The notes beneath the pieces are model-generated. The model was not told where the DNA came from and did no database searches. It saw only the letters and a list, made by a program, of their open reading frames with translations. Of a stretch of DNA of 64,000 nucleotides, positions 9,433 to 19,058 are shown in pieces; position 1 is the stretch's first letter; the number at the start of each line of letters is the position of its first letter. Origin of the DNA: an uncultured Trueperaceae bacterium (GTDB taxonomy: Bacteria; Deinococcota; Deinococci; Deinococcales; Trueperaceae); the NCBI GenBank assembly GCA_937873495.1, contig CALMXZ010000012.1, forward strand, positions 186,001 to 250,000, written 5' to 3'. The position numbers and the translations under genes are program-made.

Positions 9433-10212
9433 ATGCCAGGCACACAGCTCGACGCTTACCTCGCCACGTGCGTCTCCACGGCTTACGACGCCGGGCGTCT
9501 GACCCTCGGCTACTACTCCGCGAACGTCGCGGCCGAGTACAAGCCGGACGACTCGCCCGTGACGCGCGCGGACCGCGCGGCCGAGGAGCTCATCCGGTCG
9601 CGCCTCGAGGCCGCCTACCCGGACCACGGCATCGTGGGCGAGGAGACGGGCACCACCAGGGAGGGCGCGCCCTTGCGGTGGTTCATCGACCCGATCGACG
9701 GCACCAAGAGCTTCATGCGCGGCGTCCCCCTCTACGCCGTGCTCCTCGGCCTGGAGGCGGAAGGCGAGATCGTGGCGGGCGCGGCGTACTTCCCGGCGCT
9801 CGACGAGCTCGTCTACGCCGCCAGGGGCAGGGGCGCGTTCCTCAACGGCCGACCCGTGCGCGTGCGCGACACGGGGACGCTCGCGCGCTCGTTCGTCGCG
9901 TTCACCGACGCCGGATCGTTCGAGCGGCACGGCCGCAAGGCGGCGTGGGAGCGCATCCAGGCGGCCACCTATCACCGGGTCGGCTGGTCGGACGCCTACG
10001 GCCACGCGCTCGTCGCCACCGGGCGCCTCGAGCTCATGCTCGACCCGGTCCTGAACGCGTACGACGCGAGCCCCTTCGGGATCATCCTCCCGGAGGCAGG
10101 CGGCTACTTCGGCGACTGGAGCGGCAACCCCGGCATCCACGCGGGCGAGGGCCTCAGCACGACCGCCCGGCTGTTGCCGGAGGTGCTCGAACTGATATCG
10201 CGAGAAGAGTGA
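9433..10212 (+). CDS. hisN: Inositol-monophosphatase-family phosphatase, probable histidinol-phosphatase
   Basis: The 259-residue protein has the metal-binding motifs of the IMPase family: GEETG, WFIDPIDGTKSF and, near the end, YDASPFGIILPEAGG. WFIDPIDGTKSFMRGVPLYA is characteristic of the HisN branch, which dephosphorylates L-histidinol phosphate, the step before HisD. hisD is also in this window (29808). IMPase or 3'-phosphoadenosine phosphatase activity cannot be excluded from sequence alone. ATG 9433 is chosen because the -10 TATCGT ends 8 bases upstream; no Shine-Dalgarno sequence is present, so translation is probably leaderless. Confidence 0.8.
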   Translation: MPGTQLDAYLATCVSTAYDAGRLTLGYYSANVAAEYKPDDSPVTRADRAAEELIRSRLEAAYPDHGIVGEETGTTREGAPLRWFIDPIDGTKSFMRGVPLYAVLLGLEAEGEIVAGAAYFPALDELVYAARGRGAFLNGRPVRVRDTGTLARSFVAFTDAGSFERHGRKAAWERIQAATYHRVGWSDAYGHALVATGRLELMLDPVLNAYDASPFGIILPEAGGYFGDWSGNPGIHAGEGLSTTARLLPEVLELISREE

Positions 10213-10349
10213 AGAGTGAGGCGTCGGCAACGCCCCAGCGGCCGTTCGGCCGGCGCTCTCGGGCCCGCTGCCGGAAGCGTGCTCGCCGCCGACCTGGTGC
10301 CGCCGTCGCGGCGCGCTCGCCGGTGACGCAGGCGCGCGGCGCCCGATAG

Positions 10350-10355
10350 TAGACT
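10350..10355 (+). promoter_or_regulatory. -10 of ispG, leaderless type
   Basis: TAGACT ends 7 bases before GTG 10363. No ribosome-binding site lies between. Confidence 0.6.
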
Positions 10356-10362
10356 CGCCACC

Positions 10363-11607
10363 GTGATGGCGAGCGGCGAAGGCGGGCACGCTAGGCGTAT
10401 GACCCCCACGACTTGGGTCGGGTCGGTGCCCATGGGGAGCGACCACCCGGTCGTGGTCCAATCGATGACGAACACGGCGACGTCCGACGTCGCGGCCACG
10501 GTTAAGCAGGTCGAGGACCTGTGGCGCGCAGGCAGCGAGGTCGTGCGCATCACCGTCAACGATCCCGCCGCGGCCGCTGCCGTGCCTGAGATACGCGCGC
10601 GGCTCGACTTCCTAGGCGTCGGCGCCCCGCTCGTCGGCGATTTCCACTACAACGGCCACCAGCTCCTCACGGCCTACCCGGCCATGGCAGCCGCGCTCGC
10701 CAAGTACCGCATCAACCCGGGCAACGTCGGGCCCGGTAAGCGTCACGACGCCAACTTCCTGACGATCATCGACGTGGCCAAGGACAACGGCAAGCCCGTG
10801 CGCATCGGCGTCAACTGGGGCTCGCTCGACCAGGCGCTCCTCACGCGCATGATGGACGAGAACGGCCGCCGCGCGGCGCCGCTGCCCGCGCAGGAGGTCC
10901 TCGTCGAGGCGCTCGTCGCTTCCGCCCTGCTCTCGGCCGAGGTCGCAGAGGAGCACGGCCTGCCGCACGACCACATTGTGATCAGCGCCAAGGTGAGCAG
11001 CGTCCCCGACCTGTGGGACGTGTACCGCCGCCTCGCCGCCAGGTGCGACTACCCGCTGCACCTCGGGCTCACGGAGGCCGGGATGGGCCTGAAGGGCGCC
11101 GTGGCGAGCACGGCCGCGCTCGCGCCGCTGCTGGCCGAAGGCATAGGCGACACCATCCGCGTCTCGCTCACACCCGACCCCGGCGCGCCGCGCGAGCGCG
11201 AGGTCGAGATCGCGCAGGAGGTTCTGCAGGCGCTCGACTTGCGCCGCTTCGCGCCGAGCGTGACGGCCTGCCCGGGTTGCGGCCGTACGACGAGCACGCT
11301 CTTCCAGGAGATGGCCCGCGACATCCAGGCTCACTTGAAGGCGTCCATGCCCATATGGAAGCTGCGTTACCCGGGCGTGGAGGCCTTGCGCGTGGCCGTG
11401 ATGGGCTGCGTCGTCAACGGACCGGGCGAGTCGAAGCACGCCGACATCGGCATCAGCCTGCCCGGCACGGGCGAGGCGCCGCGCGCGCCCGTCTACCAGG
11501 ACGGCAGGCTCCTGACCACCCTGCAGGGCCCGACGTTGGTCCAGGATTTCAACCGCCTGCTCGACGAGTACGTGGCGCGGCGCTACGGGACCGAGTCGGC
11601 CGACTGA
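10363..11607 (+). CDS. ispG: 4-hydroxy-3-methylbut-2-enyl diphosphate synthase
   Basis: The 414-residue product matches IspG (GcpE), which converts methylerythritol cyclodiphosphate to HMBPP in the MEP isoprenoid pathway using a [4Fe-4S] cluster. The N-terminal TIM-barrel part includes VVVQSMTNT and the later [12 protein letters not shown]. The C-terminal cluster region contains CPGCGRTTS and [16 protein letters not shown], with the three conserved cysteines present. Start is GTG 10363 directly followed by ATG 10366; the GTG fits the -10 spacing. Dxr, an earlier enzyme of the same pathway, is encoded at 34795-35928. Confidence 0.95.
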   Translation: MMASGEGGHARRMTPTTWVGSVPMGSDHPVVVQSMTNTATSDVAATVKQVEDLWRAGSEVVRITVNDPAAAAAVPEIRARLDFLGVGAPLVGDFHYNGHQLLTAYPAMAAALAKYRINPGNVGPGKRHDANFLTIIDVAKDNGKPVRIGVNWGSLDQALLTRMMDENGRRAAPLPAQEVLVEALVASALLSAEVAEEHGLPHDHIVISAKVSSVPDLWDVYRRLAARCDYPLHLGLTEAGMGLKGAVASTAALAPLLAEGIGDTIRVSLTPDPGAPREREVEIAQEVLQALDLRRFAPSVTACPGCGRTTSTLFQEMARDIQAHLKASMPIWKLRYPGVEALRVAVMGCVVNGPGESKHADIGISLPGTGEAPRAPVYQDGRLLTTLQGPTLVQDFNRLLDEYVARRYGTESAD

Positions 11608-11631
11608 TCGAAGGCCGCCGGCGCCTGGCGG

Positions 11632-11649
11632 GCCGCCGGGACCGGCGGC
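11632..11649 (+). terminator. GC hairpin downstream of ispG
   Basis: A 7-bp perfect stem GCCGCCG/CGGCGGC with loop GGAC. No T-run follows, so it is only a candidate terminator. Confidence 0.35.
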
Positions 11650-11688
11650 GGCGCGCGTGGCCACGGCCTGGCAGCGCGACCACCGGCA

Positions 11689-11694
11689 TATCCT
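11689..11694 (+). promoter_or_regulatory. -10 of the cobalamin adenosyltransferase gene
   Basis: TATCCT ends 7 bases before ATG 11702; leaderless arrangement. Confidence 0.6.
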
Positions 11695-11701
11695 GAACCC
11701 C

Positions 11702-12343
11702 ATGAAGATCTACACGCGCACGGGTGACGACGGCAGCACCGGTCTCTTCGGCGGGTCGAGGGTCGGCAAGGACGACGTCCGCGTCGAGGCCTACGGCACC
11801 GTCGACGAGGCGAACTCAGCGCTCGGACTGGCGCGGGCCGAGCTGGCCGTAGAGGCGGCCGACCGTCGGACGGCCGTCACCGACGCCGTCACCGACGCCA
11901 CCATCGCCGCCGCCGCCCGCTTCGCGGCCCTCGACGCCGATCTGGCCGCCCTCCAGAGCCTCCTCTTCGACCTCGGCGCGGACCTCGCCACGCCGCTCGG
12001 CACGAAGACGCGCGAGTTCGTGCGCGCCGTCGACGCCGAGGACGTGGCCAGGGTCGAGGAGATGATCGACCATTACACCGAGGAGCTGCCTGCCCTCACG
12101 CACTTCATCCTGCCCGGCGGCACGGCGGCCTCCGCCGCGCTCCAACTGGCCAGGTCCATCATCAGGCGCGCCGAGCGCAGCGCCGTAACGCTGGCGCGTG
12201 GCGAGGAGGTGGGTGAGCAGGTGCTGCCGCTCCTCAACCGGCTCTCGGACCTGTTCTTCACGTTGGCGCGCGTGGCCTGCCTGCGCGCCGGGGTGAGCGA
12301 GGTCGTCTGGGAGGCCAGGCGGCCGGAGCGCGCGCGGCGCTGA
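11702..12343 (+). CDS. PduO-type corrinoid adenosyltransferase
   Basis: The protein (213 residues) begins MKIYTRTGDDGSTGLFGGSRVGKDD, the ATP-binding N-terminus of PduO/CobA2-type ATP:cob(I)alamin adenosyltransferases. It continues with VEAYGTVDEANSALG, then FILPGGTAASAALQLARSIIRRAER and the C-terminal LNRLSDLFFTLAR. These trimeric enzymes attach the 5'-deoxyadenosyl group to cobalamin. An insert of about 30 Ala/Asp/Thr-rich residues separates the first helix from the conserved LQSLLFDLGADLATP. Adenosylcobalamin is the cofactor of methylmalonyl-CoA mutase encoded at 45112-47201, which is the likely consumer. Confidence 0.93.
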   Translation: MKIYTRTGDDGSTGLFGGSRVGKDDVRVEAYGTVDEANSALGLARAELAVEAADRRTAVTDAVTDATIAAAARFAALDADLAALQSLLFDLGADLATPLGTKTREFVRAVDAEDVARVEEMIDHYTEELPALTHFILPGGTAASAALQLARSIIRRAERSAVTLARGEEVGEQVLPLLNRLSDLFFTLARVACLRAGVSEVVWEARRPERARR

Positions 12344-12366
12344 GGGGCGGGTAGCGTTGAGCGCGG

Positions 12367-12386
12367 CCGCCGGCGTCTCCCGGCGG
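12367..12386. terminator. Hairpin between convergent genes
   Basis: CCGCCGG, loop CGTCTC, CCGGCGG: a 7-bp perfect stem in the short gap between two convergent genes. No T-run on either side. Confidence 0.35.
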
Positions 12387-12407
12387 TCGCCGGCCGCGGT
12401 GGGGTCG

Positions 12408-13097
12408 CTAGGGCCTGAACGTCAGCCCGAAGTCGACATGCACGGAGTTGAAGGTCGCGGTAGCGTCGCCACCGTTGATCGGCACCTTCACCCATGAGAA
12501 GACGTAGCGCGTCTCGCTCGACAATGCCAGCCAGTCGGTGAGGAAGTACAGCCCCTGCACGCCGAGCTGGGCGCCGACGCCCGTGACGTAGTAGCGGCTG
12601 CCCGGGTCGATCTCGCTGCGGGTGCCGAGCTCTCGGCCCCTGACGATGGTGGCCGGGTTGGTGATGGCCGGTCCGGCGCCTGCGCGGAAGACGAGCTCGG
12701 CTCTGGCGTCCAGGTCGAGCGTGTAGGTCAGATTGCCGAAGAACACGTTGTGGCCGTCGGAGAGCTCGAAGTGCTGCACGATGCCGTCCGGGTCATCGCC
12801 GCTCACGTAGTAGGCCTTGTCGTGCAGGAACTCCAGCTCGTAGCCGAGCAGGCTCGCGGGCGGTCGATAGGAGACCCGGAAGGCGTAGTAGCTCTCCGCC
12901 AGGTCGAGGAAGCTATGGAGGGGCAACCATGGGCGGGTCTCCCAGACGACGTGCTCGATGGGCGTATCCTCGAAGCCCTCCTGCACCACGCTCAACGTGT
13001 TCGGCAGCTTGGCGCTCGTGCCGGTGGAGACCTCGAAGCTCCAGCTGCCGGCATGCGCGCTAGCGCACGCCAACAGGAAGCACAACCACCTCAACAT
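12408..13097 (-). CDS. Exported outer-membrane-like protein of unknown function
   Basis: The 229-residue protein begins MLRWLCFLLACASAHAGSWS, a signal peptide probably cut after AHA. The rest alternates polar and hydrophobic residues in many short strands (YAFRVSYRPP, NLTYTLDLDARAELVFRAG, VGAQLGVQGLYF) and ends FNSVHVDFGLTFRP with a terminal aromatic two residues before the end, as in outer-membrane beta-barrels. PagL-like and generic OmpA/acyloxyacyl-hydrolase-type barrels look similar; I cannot assign one. GAGGGGG upstream of ATG 13097 is a good ribosome-binding site and lies inside a tandem duplication. Confidence 0.7.
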   Translation of the reverse strand: MLRWLCFLLACASAHAGSWSFEVSTGTSAKLPNTLSVVQEGFEDTPIEHVVWETRPWLPLHSFLDLAESYYAFRVSYRPPASLLGYELEFLHDKAYYVSGDDPDGIVQHFELSDGHNVFFGNLTYTLDLDARAELVFRAGAGPAITNPATIVRGRELGTRSEIDPGSRYYVTGVGAQLGVQGLYFLTDWLALSSETRYVFSWVKVPINGGDATATFNSVHVDFGLTFRP

Positions 13098-13098
13098 C

Positions 13099-13129
13099 GC
13101 GAACCCCCTCGCATGGCGAACCCCCTCGC
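13099..13129. repeat. Tandem 14-bp repeat carrying the ribosome-binding site
   Basis: GCGAACCCCCTCGC occurs at 13099-13112 and again at 13116-13129 (period 17). On the minus strand each copy carries GAGGGGG. The downstream copy is the ribosome-binding site of the gene starting at 13097. Confidence 0.85.
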
Positions 13130-13178
13130 TCCGAGCTGCCCTTGGACGGCGTGCCGCTGTCCTCCGGCCCTCGGCCGC

Positions 13179-14264
13179 CTAGCCCCGGCCACTCAGCTTC
13201 GTTACGTCATCGGCTCCGCGCCGGTCGAGCTCGCGTGCGATGCCGCCAAGCACCTCGCCGACGAGCGCCGGTCCGCGGTAGATGAAGCCAGTGTAGACCT
13301 GCAGGAGGTCGGCGCCGGCCGCGAGACGTTCCAACGCGTCGTGCGCGCCGAAGATGCCGCCGACCGCGACGATCGGCAGCGACGTGCGCCCGCGCAGGTG
13401 CTCGAGGACCGCGAGCGACCGGGCGGTGAGCGGCCTGCCGGACAGTCCGCCCGTCTCCTCGCGCTGCGGGGAGCGCAGGCCTTCGCGCGCCAGCGTCGTG
13501 TTGGTGGCTACCAGCCCGTCGACGCCGACCGCCTCCGCCGTGGCCACGAGGTCCGCCAGCTCGGCGTCGTCCAGGTCCGGCGCGAGCTTGAGGAGCACCG
13601 GCTTGCGACCGAGCGCGGCGCGTAGCTCCGCGACGACGCCGAAGAGCTCGGCGAGCGGCTCGCTCCGTTGCAAGGTGCGCAGACCGGGGGTGTTCGGCGA
13701 CGACACGTTGATCACCAGGTAGTCAGCGTGCGGCCAGACCGCCGTGAGGGAGGCCCGGTAGTCCGCGGCTGCCTCCGAGACGTCGACGGCACGCGACTTG
13801 CCAACGTTGATGCCGAGGACCGTGCGCCCCGCCCTGCCACGCAGCTCGTGGCGGCCCAACCGTTCGAGCCGCGCCGCCATGGCGGCGGCCCCCAGGTTGT
13901 TGAAGCCCATCCGGTTGATGAGCGCCTCGTCCTCGACGAGGCGGAAGAGCCGGGGTTGCGGGTTGCCCGGTTGGGCGAGTGCCGTGACGCTGCCGATCTC
14001 GACGGCGCCGAAGCCGAGCGCCGCCAGGGCGGGGAAGGCGACGCCGTTCTTGTCGAGGCCTGCGGCCAGCCCGAGCGGGTTCGGGAACTTGAGGCCGAAG
14101 AGTTCGACCTCCAACCGCGGATCGTGCGCGGGGGCGAACGCCTCCAGGAGGCGCGGGGCGACCGCGCTGCGGCTGGCCAGCGCCAGGGCGCGGGTGACCA
14201 GGTCGTGCGCTCTCTCCGGATCGAGACGGAACAGGTAGGGCTTGGCGAGGTCGTAGGCGTTCAC
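13179..14264 (-). CDS. pyrD: Dihydroorotate dehydrogenase, class 2 (quinone)
   Basis: The product is 361 residues and starts at GTG 14264 (MNAYDLAKPYLFRLDPERAHD), matching the membrane-associated N-terminal helices of class 2 enzymes. The FMN site shows GLAAGLDKNG, then NRMGFNNLG and VNVSSPNTPGL with the class-2 catalytic serine. The C-terminal VAVGGIFGAHDALERLAAGADLLQVYTGFIYRGP binds the FMN phosphate. It oxidises dihydroorotate to orotate in pyrimidine synthesis and passes electrons to the membrane quinone, here probably menaquinone, since mqnD and menG are nearby. Divergent from scpA. Confidence 0.95.
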   Translation of the reverse strand: MNAYDLAKPYLFRLDPERAHDLVTRALALASRSAVAPRLLEAFAPAHDPRLEVELFGLKFPNPLGLAAGLDKNGVAFPALAALGFGAVEIGSVTALAQPGNPQPRLFRLVEDEALINRMGFNNLGAAAMAARLERLGRHELRGRAGRTVLGINVGKSRAVDVSEAAADYRASLTAVWPHADYLVINVSSPNTPGLRTLQRSEPLAELFGVVAELRAALGRKPVLLKLAPDLDDAELADLVATAEAVGVDGLVATNTTLAREGLRSPQREETGGLSGRPLTARSLAVLEHLRGRTSLPIVAVGGIFGAHDALERLAAGADLLQVYTGFIYRGPALVGEVLGGIARELDRRGADDVTKLSGRG

Positions 14265-14363
14265 GCGCCCTCAGTCTCGCACGGGCGCGCCGCTTGGGGC
14301 AGCGCCGCCATGGCGACCGTTGCTAGAACCGTACGCCAGAGCGGAGCGTTTTTGGAGCCGTGG

Positions 14364-14369
14364 TAACGT
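14364..14369 (+). promoter_or_regulatory. -10 of scpA, leaderless type
   Basis: TAACGT ends 6 bases before GTG 14376. Confidence 0.6.
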
Positions 14370-14375
14370 CGGCCG

Positions 14376-15218
14376 GTGGCGGAGTTCTCGGCTACAGAAG
14401 TGAGGGTCGTCGAGGAGAGGCCAACCGAGGAGCAGTTCCTCGTGGCCCAGGAGCACTTCTCCGGCTCGCTCGGCGAACTCGCCCACGCGCTCAGGAACGG
14501 CTCGCTCGAGCCCCGCCGCATAGACCTCTACCGACTGGTTCGCGACTACCTGGTGTACTTCGAGCGCCACGCCGAGGCCGACCTCGAGCTGGCCACGGAG
14601 GCGTTGCCGCGCCTGGCGCAGGTCATCGAGCTCAAGACGCGCCTCTTGCTCCCCAAGCCGCCCAAGGCGCAGGAGGAGGAAGAGGAGGACGCCGTGGCGG
14701 TCGCGCTGGAGGCCGTGGCGCTCCTGGAGGAGTTGGAGGAGGCGATCCTCTTCCTGAGGCGCCGCCGCGAGGAGCGCCGGCTCGTGGTGCCCGCCCGCGC
14801 GCCGGCCCCCGACTACCCGCGCAAGGAGCGGCCCCTGCGCGTCACACCGCGCGACCTCGCCAGGATGGCCGGGCGCTACCGCGTCGGCGGCTACTTCGAG
14901 TTGGCGCTGGAGCGCCTCACCCTCGCCAGCATGGGGCGCTTCATCCTCAAGTCCCTCAGGGGCCTGGGGAGCGGGCGTCTATGGGACATCCTCGGCGCGC
15001 GCGACTGGCCGACGCGCACGGTCGGGCTGGCCGCCGTGCTCGAACTCGTGCGCGAGGGTCGGTTGAGCGCCTCGCAGGACGAGCCGTTCGGCCCGATCGT
15101 GATTACGGCGACCCACGTCGGTTCGCAGGGCGGGCGGGCCGCCTCGGACGACGACTGGACGGAGCACGAGCGGGAAGACGGCGTGCCGAGCGAGGCCTTG
15201 GAGGCGCCGGCGGCCTGA
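14376..15218 (+). CDS. scpA: Segregation and condensation protein A (kleisin)
   Basis: The 280-residue protein shows the ScpA pattern: FSGSLGELAHALRNGSLEPRRIDLYRLVRDYLVYFE (positions 27-62), then LAQVIELKTRLLLPKP and an acidic hinge with EEEEED. ScpA is the kleisin linking SMC heads and ScpB in the chromosome-condensing complex. The usual FEGPLDLLL core is degenerate here (FSGSLGELA), and the C-terminal winged-helix segment is followed by an acidic tail, so this is a divergent member. No scpB is adjacent. GTG 14376 is supported by the -10 spacing. The stop is 10 bases from the convergent typA stop. Confidence 0.8.
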   Translation: MAEFSATEVRVVEERPTEEQFLVAQEHFSGSLGELAHALRNGSLEPRRIDLYRLVRDYLVYFERHAEADLELATEALPRLAQVIELKTRLLLPKPPKAQEEEEEDAVAVALEAVALLEELEEAILFLRRRREERRLVVPARAPAPDYPRKERPLRVTPRDLARMAGRYRVGGYFELALERLTLASMGRFILKSLRGLGSGRLWDILGARDWPTRTVGLAAVLELVREGRLSASQDEPFGPIVITATHVGSQGGRAASDDDWTEHEREDGVPSEALEAPAA

Positions 15219-15228
15219 GGGGACGGCC

Positions 15229-17034
<1,806 letters not shown>

Positions 17035-17064
17035 TGGCTCTCCGTGTCCGACTAAGCCCGGCGG

Positions 17065-17093
17065 TTGACGCGGGCGGAACGGGAGAGTATAGC
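17065..17093. promoter_or_regulatory. Bidirectional promoter, typA / lipoprotein gene
   Basis: Plus strand: TTGACG (17065-17070), 17-base spacer, TATAGC (17088-17093). Minus strand: TATACT at 17091-17086 overlaps the same bases and faces typA. The two -10 hexamers share four base pairs. Confidence 0.6.
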
Positions 17094-17112
17094 GGAAGGA
17101 AGGGGGATCGAC

Positions 17113-17691
17113 ATGCTCTCACATGCGCAACCGGCTGGACTTCGGCGCTACGCCGTTCGGCCAGGTCGACGCGGATCGCTGTTCTTGGCCGTGGCCGTGT
17201 TCCTGCTGGTGAGTTCATGCGCGCCGCGGAGCACGTCCCCGACGGTGACGCGGCCCTCGACGGATCACTCAGCCAGGGGAGAGGCTACGTTCCTCTACCT
17301 GACCGCCGCTCCCGAGCAGAGGGGAACGGTCGATGGGATCCGCTCACCGGAGGACCTGGAGGCCTGTTACCGGCTCTTCGGGATCGCTCCGCTCGGTGCG
17401 CTTGGCGAACCGGAGACCAGGGAGGCGTTGTTCTGTGAAGCTCTGTTCGGCACGGCCCGCTCCGACCGACTGGCTTGGGACTACTTGGACCAACTCGGTC
17501 CTCTCGGGCTTGGGGCGTTCCGATGGGTGCCCGATGCTCATGCCGGGCCGGTGGATCCTATGAAGGCAAGCCCATTCGGGATAGGTGGGTTTCTCGGAGG
17601 ACCCGTGCGCAAAGTGTCTTTCGTGTTTCCACCGCCAAGCAGGTCGCCTAGGAGCGGTGGCGTCGAGAACGGGTCGATGCACCTCTGGTAG
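17113..17691 (+). CDS. Lipoprotein of unknown function
   Basis: ATG 17113 is preceded by AGGGGG 6 bases upstream. The 192-residue product has an unusually long basic N-region and then a hydrophobic stretch ending LVSSC, giving lipidated Cys36. The mature part (FLYLTAAPEQRGTVDGIRSPEDLEACYRLFG and a Gly/Pro-rich C-terminus) is not recognised. Its TTG/TCG-rich codon use and lower GC differ from the flanking typA and gnd. It converges on another unrecognised exported protein with only 41 bases between, which suggests the two arrived or evolved together. Function unknown. Confidence 0.6.
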   Translation: MLSHAQPAGLRRYAVRPGRRGSLFLAVAVFLLVSSCAPRSTSPTVTRPSTDHSARGEATFLYLTAAPEQRGTVDGIRSPEDLEACYRLFGIAPLGALGEPETREALFCEALFGTARSDRLAWDYLDQLGPLGLGAFRWVPDAHAGPVDPMKASPFGIGGFLGGPVRKVSFVFPPPSRSPRSGGVENGSMHLW

Positions 17692-17732
17692 CTGGTCCCG
17701 ACCTGACTCCGCCGTCCAGAGGGCGCGGCGGG

Positions 17733-18851
17733 TCAGAAGAGGTCGTGTCGCATCAGTACGTTCAGGAGCGTCGGTTCGCCAGTGGGGTTCTCGGGCGTCG
17801 CCGCGAGTGATTCCACGACCGTGCCGGAAGCATCGACGAGGAGCAGGAAAGTACTCCGGATGTGTCTGGGGAACTCGGAGAGCCACTCGGGCATTCGCTC
17901 GCTGAGTTCAAGATCTACCGGGACCCCAGCGGCTTCGAGCATGGACGCGTGATCTTTCAACGACACGTACATCTCGTTGTCCCTGGACAGGGTGGGCGTA
18001 GCTACGGTAACCAGAGGTATGTCGGTACTGGCCTGACCGAGGGCAAGTTGGGCAGCGGCGAGTGCCGAGGCGACCGGGACCGGGGAGTTGATGGCGTCCG
18101 GCAAGAAGATCGCGAACCACCCGTCCGCCACGCCGTACGCATCCAGAAGGTCATGAGGGAGCATGTACTGCTCGGGAAGGGTGAGCGCCGCTGAGAAGCA
18201 TGACGTTGCGAAGCGGCCGAGCGAGGCGTCCGTCGCCTCTTGGCTCTTGAAGCTTCGTGCCCACCCGGTGAGGGCTTCGGAGTCGGCACATAGTATGAGA
18301 TCTACCGGAGCGATGACCTCTTTGCCGAACACCGACTGGCGTGCACCCGTGAGGTCGGAGATGTCGCCGGCGTCATCCCTGCGAACCACGAACCCGGTCG
18401 GAGTGTTCAGCCAGCCGTACCCGGTCGCTTCCAACTCCTCCGGGGTCGCCGGAAAGTAGGACGGCTCCCTGCCAAGCGCCTGTCCGATGGCCTGACGGTC
18501 GCCTTCCGTGCCCCATGGCTCCACGACGAATATCGGCTCGGGTGCGCCGTATCGCGACGCAAGCGAGGCCACCAGGTCGATACGCGCTCGGTAGCGGTCC
18601 GGTGCCCCGGCAGAGAGGCTGTCTCGTGAATCCACACTGCGAACGTACACGATGGTAGGGGCGTCGTTTGCTGGCACGGCGCCTAGAGCGGCGAGACGGG
18701 TGTGGAGTTCAGCCGCATCAGTAACACGACCGCGGTGAATAGCGGAAACGTCAATGAAGATGGCTGCTTGGCCATGAGCATAGGTGCAAGTGAGCATGCT
18801 CACGAAAGCGATCGCGAGTGCTGATAGTGCCGATGAAAAAGGACTCTTCAC
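17733..18851 (-). CDS. Exported protein of unknown function
   Basis: GTG 18851 has AAGGGG 5 bases upstream and begins VKSPFSSALSALAIAF, followed by a site near YAHGQA, a good signal peptide; the product is 372 residues. An in-frame ATG at 18890 would add a basic tail without a ribosome-binding site. The mature part has an alpha/beta look: AAIFIDVSAIHRGR, TIVYVRSVDSRD, PIFVVEPWGTEGD, IDLILCADSE-like strands, and a C-terminal part with STFLLLVDASGTVVE resembling thioredoxin-like or peroxiredoxin-like edges. None of this identifies a family. Base composition is lower in GC than the neighbours. Confidence 0.65.
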   Translation of the reverse strand: MKSPFSSALSALAIAFVSMLTCTYAHGQAAIFIDVSAIHRGRVTDAAELHTRLAALGAVPANDAPTIVYVRSVDSRDSLSAGAPDRYRARIDLVASLASRYGAPEPIFVVEPWGTEGDRQAIGQALGREPSYFPATPEELEATGYGWLNTPTGFVVRRDDAGDISDLTGARQSVFGKEVIAPVDLILCADSEALTGWARSFKSQEATDASLGRFATSCFSAALTLPEQYMLPHDLLDAYGVADGWFAIFLPDAINSPVPVASALAAAQLALGQASTDIPLVTVATPTLSRDNEMYVSLKDHASMLEAAGVPVDLELSERMPEWLSEFPRHIRSTFLLLVDASGTVVESLAATPENPTGEPTLLNVLMRHDLF

Positions 18852-18925
18852 TAGGCCCCTTCCCGTTCCCCGATCCGATCGCCTAGACATAAACGACCGA
18901 GCGCATGATGCTATCGGCGACTCCT

Positions 18926-18952
18926 TTGGTCCATAGCGTTCGCTTGGTCCAT
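18926..18952. repeat. Direct repeat TTGGTCCAT, two copies
   Basis: TTGGTCCAT occurs at 18926-18934 and 18944-18952, 18 bases start to start, in the 200-base gap between the minus-strand exported-protein gene and gnd. Spacing of nearly two helical turns is typical of an operator. Confidence 0.5.
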
Positions 18953-19046
18953 CGTGTTGATATTTTACGACTAGCCTCAAGATCAGGCCTTGGCTCACAT
19001 GGCAGTTATGGGTGTTGGGCAAGGGGACCGTTCAAGCGTCCACGGG

Positions 19047-19052
19047 TAAGCT
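19047..19052 (+). promoter_or_regulatory. -10 of gnd, leaderless type
   Basis: TAAGCT abuts ATG 19053 and ends 6 bases before the second in-frame ATG 19059. This makes 19059 the better start, matching the pattern at other genes. Confidence 0.6.
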
Positions 19053-19058
19053 ATGCGG

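Noticed and set aside
10213-10362. Small gene or regulatory RNA between hisN and ispG
   Set aside because: Frames here lack a start signal and composition of a gene. Only a weak CGGCC/GGCCG hairpin and the ispG -10 are visible.
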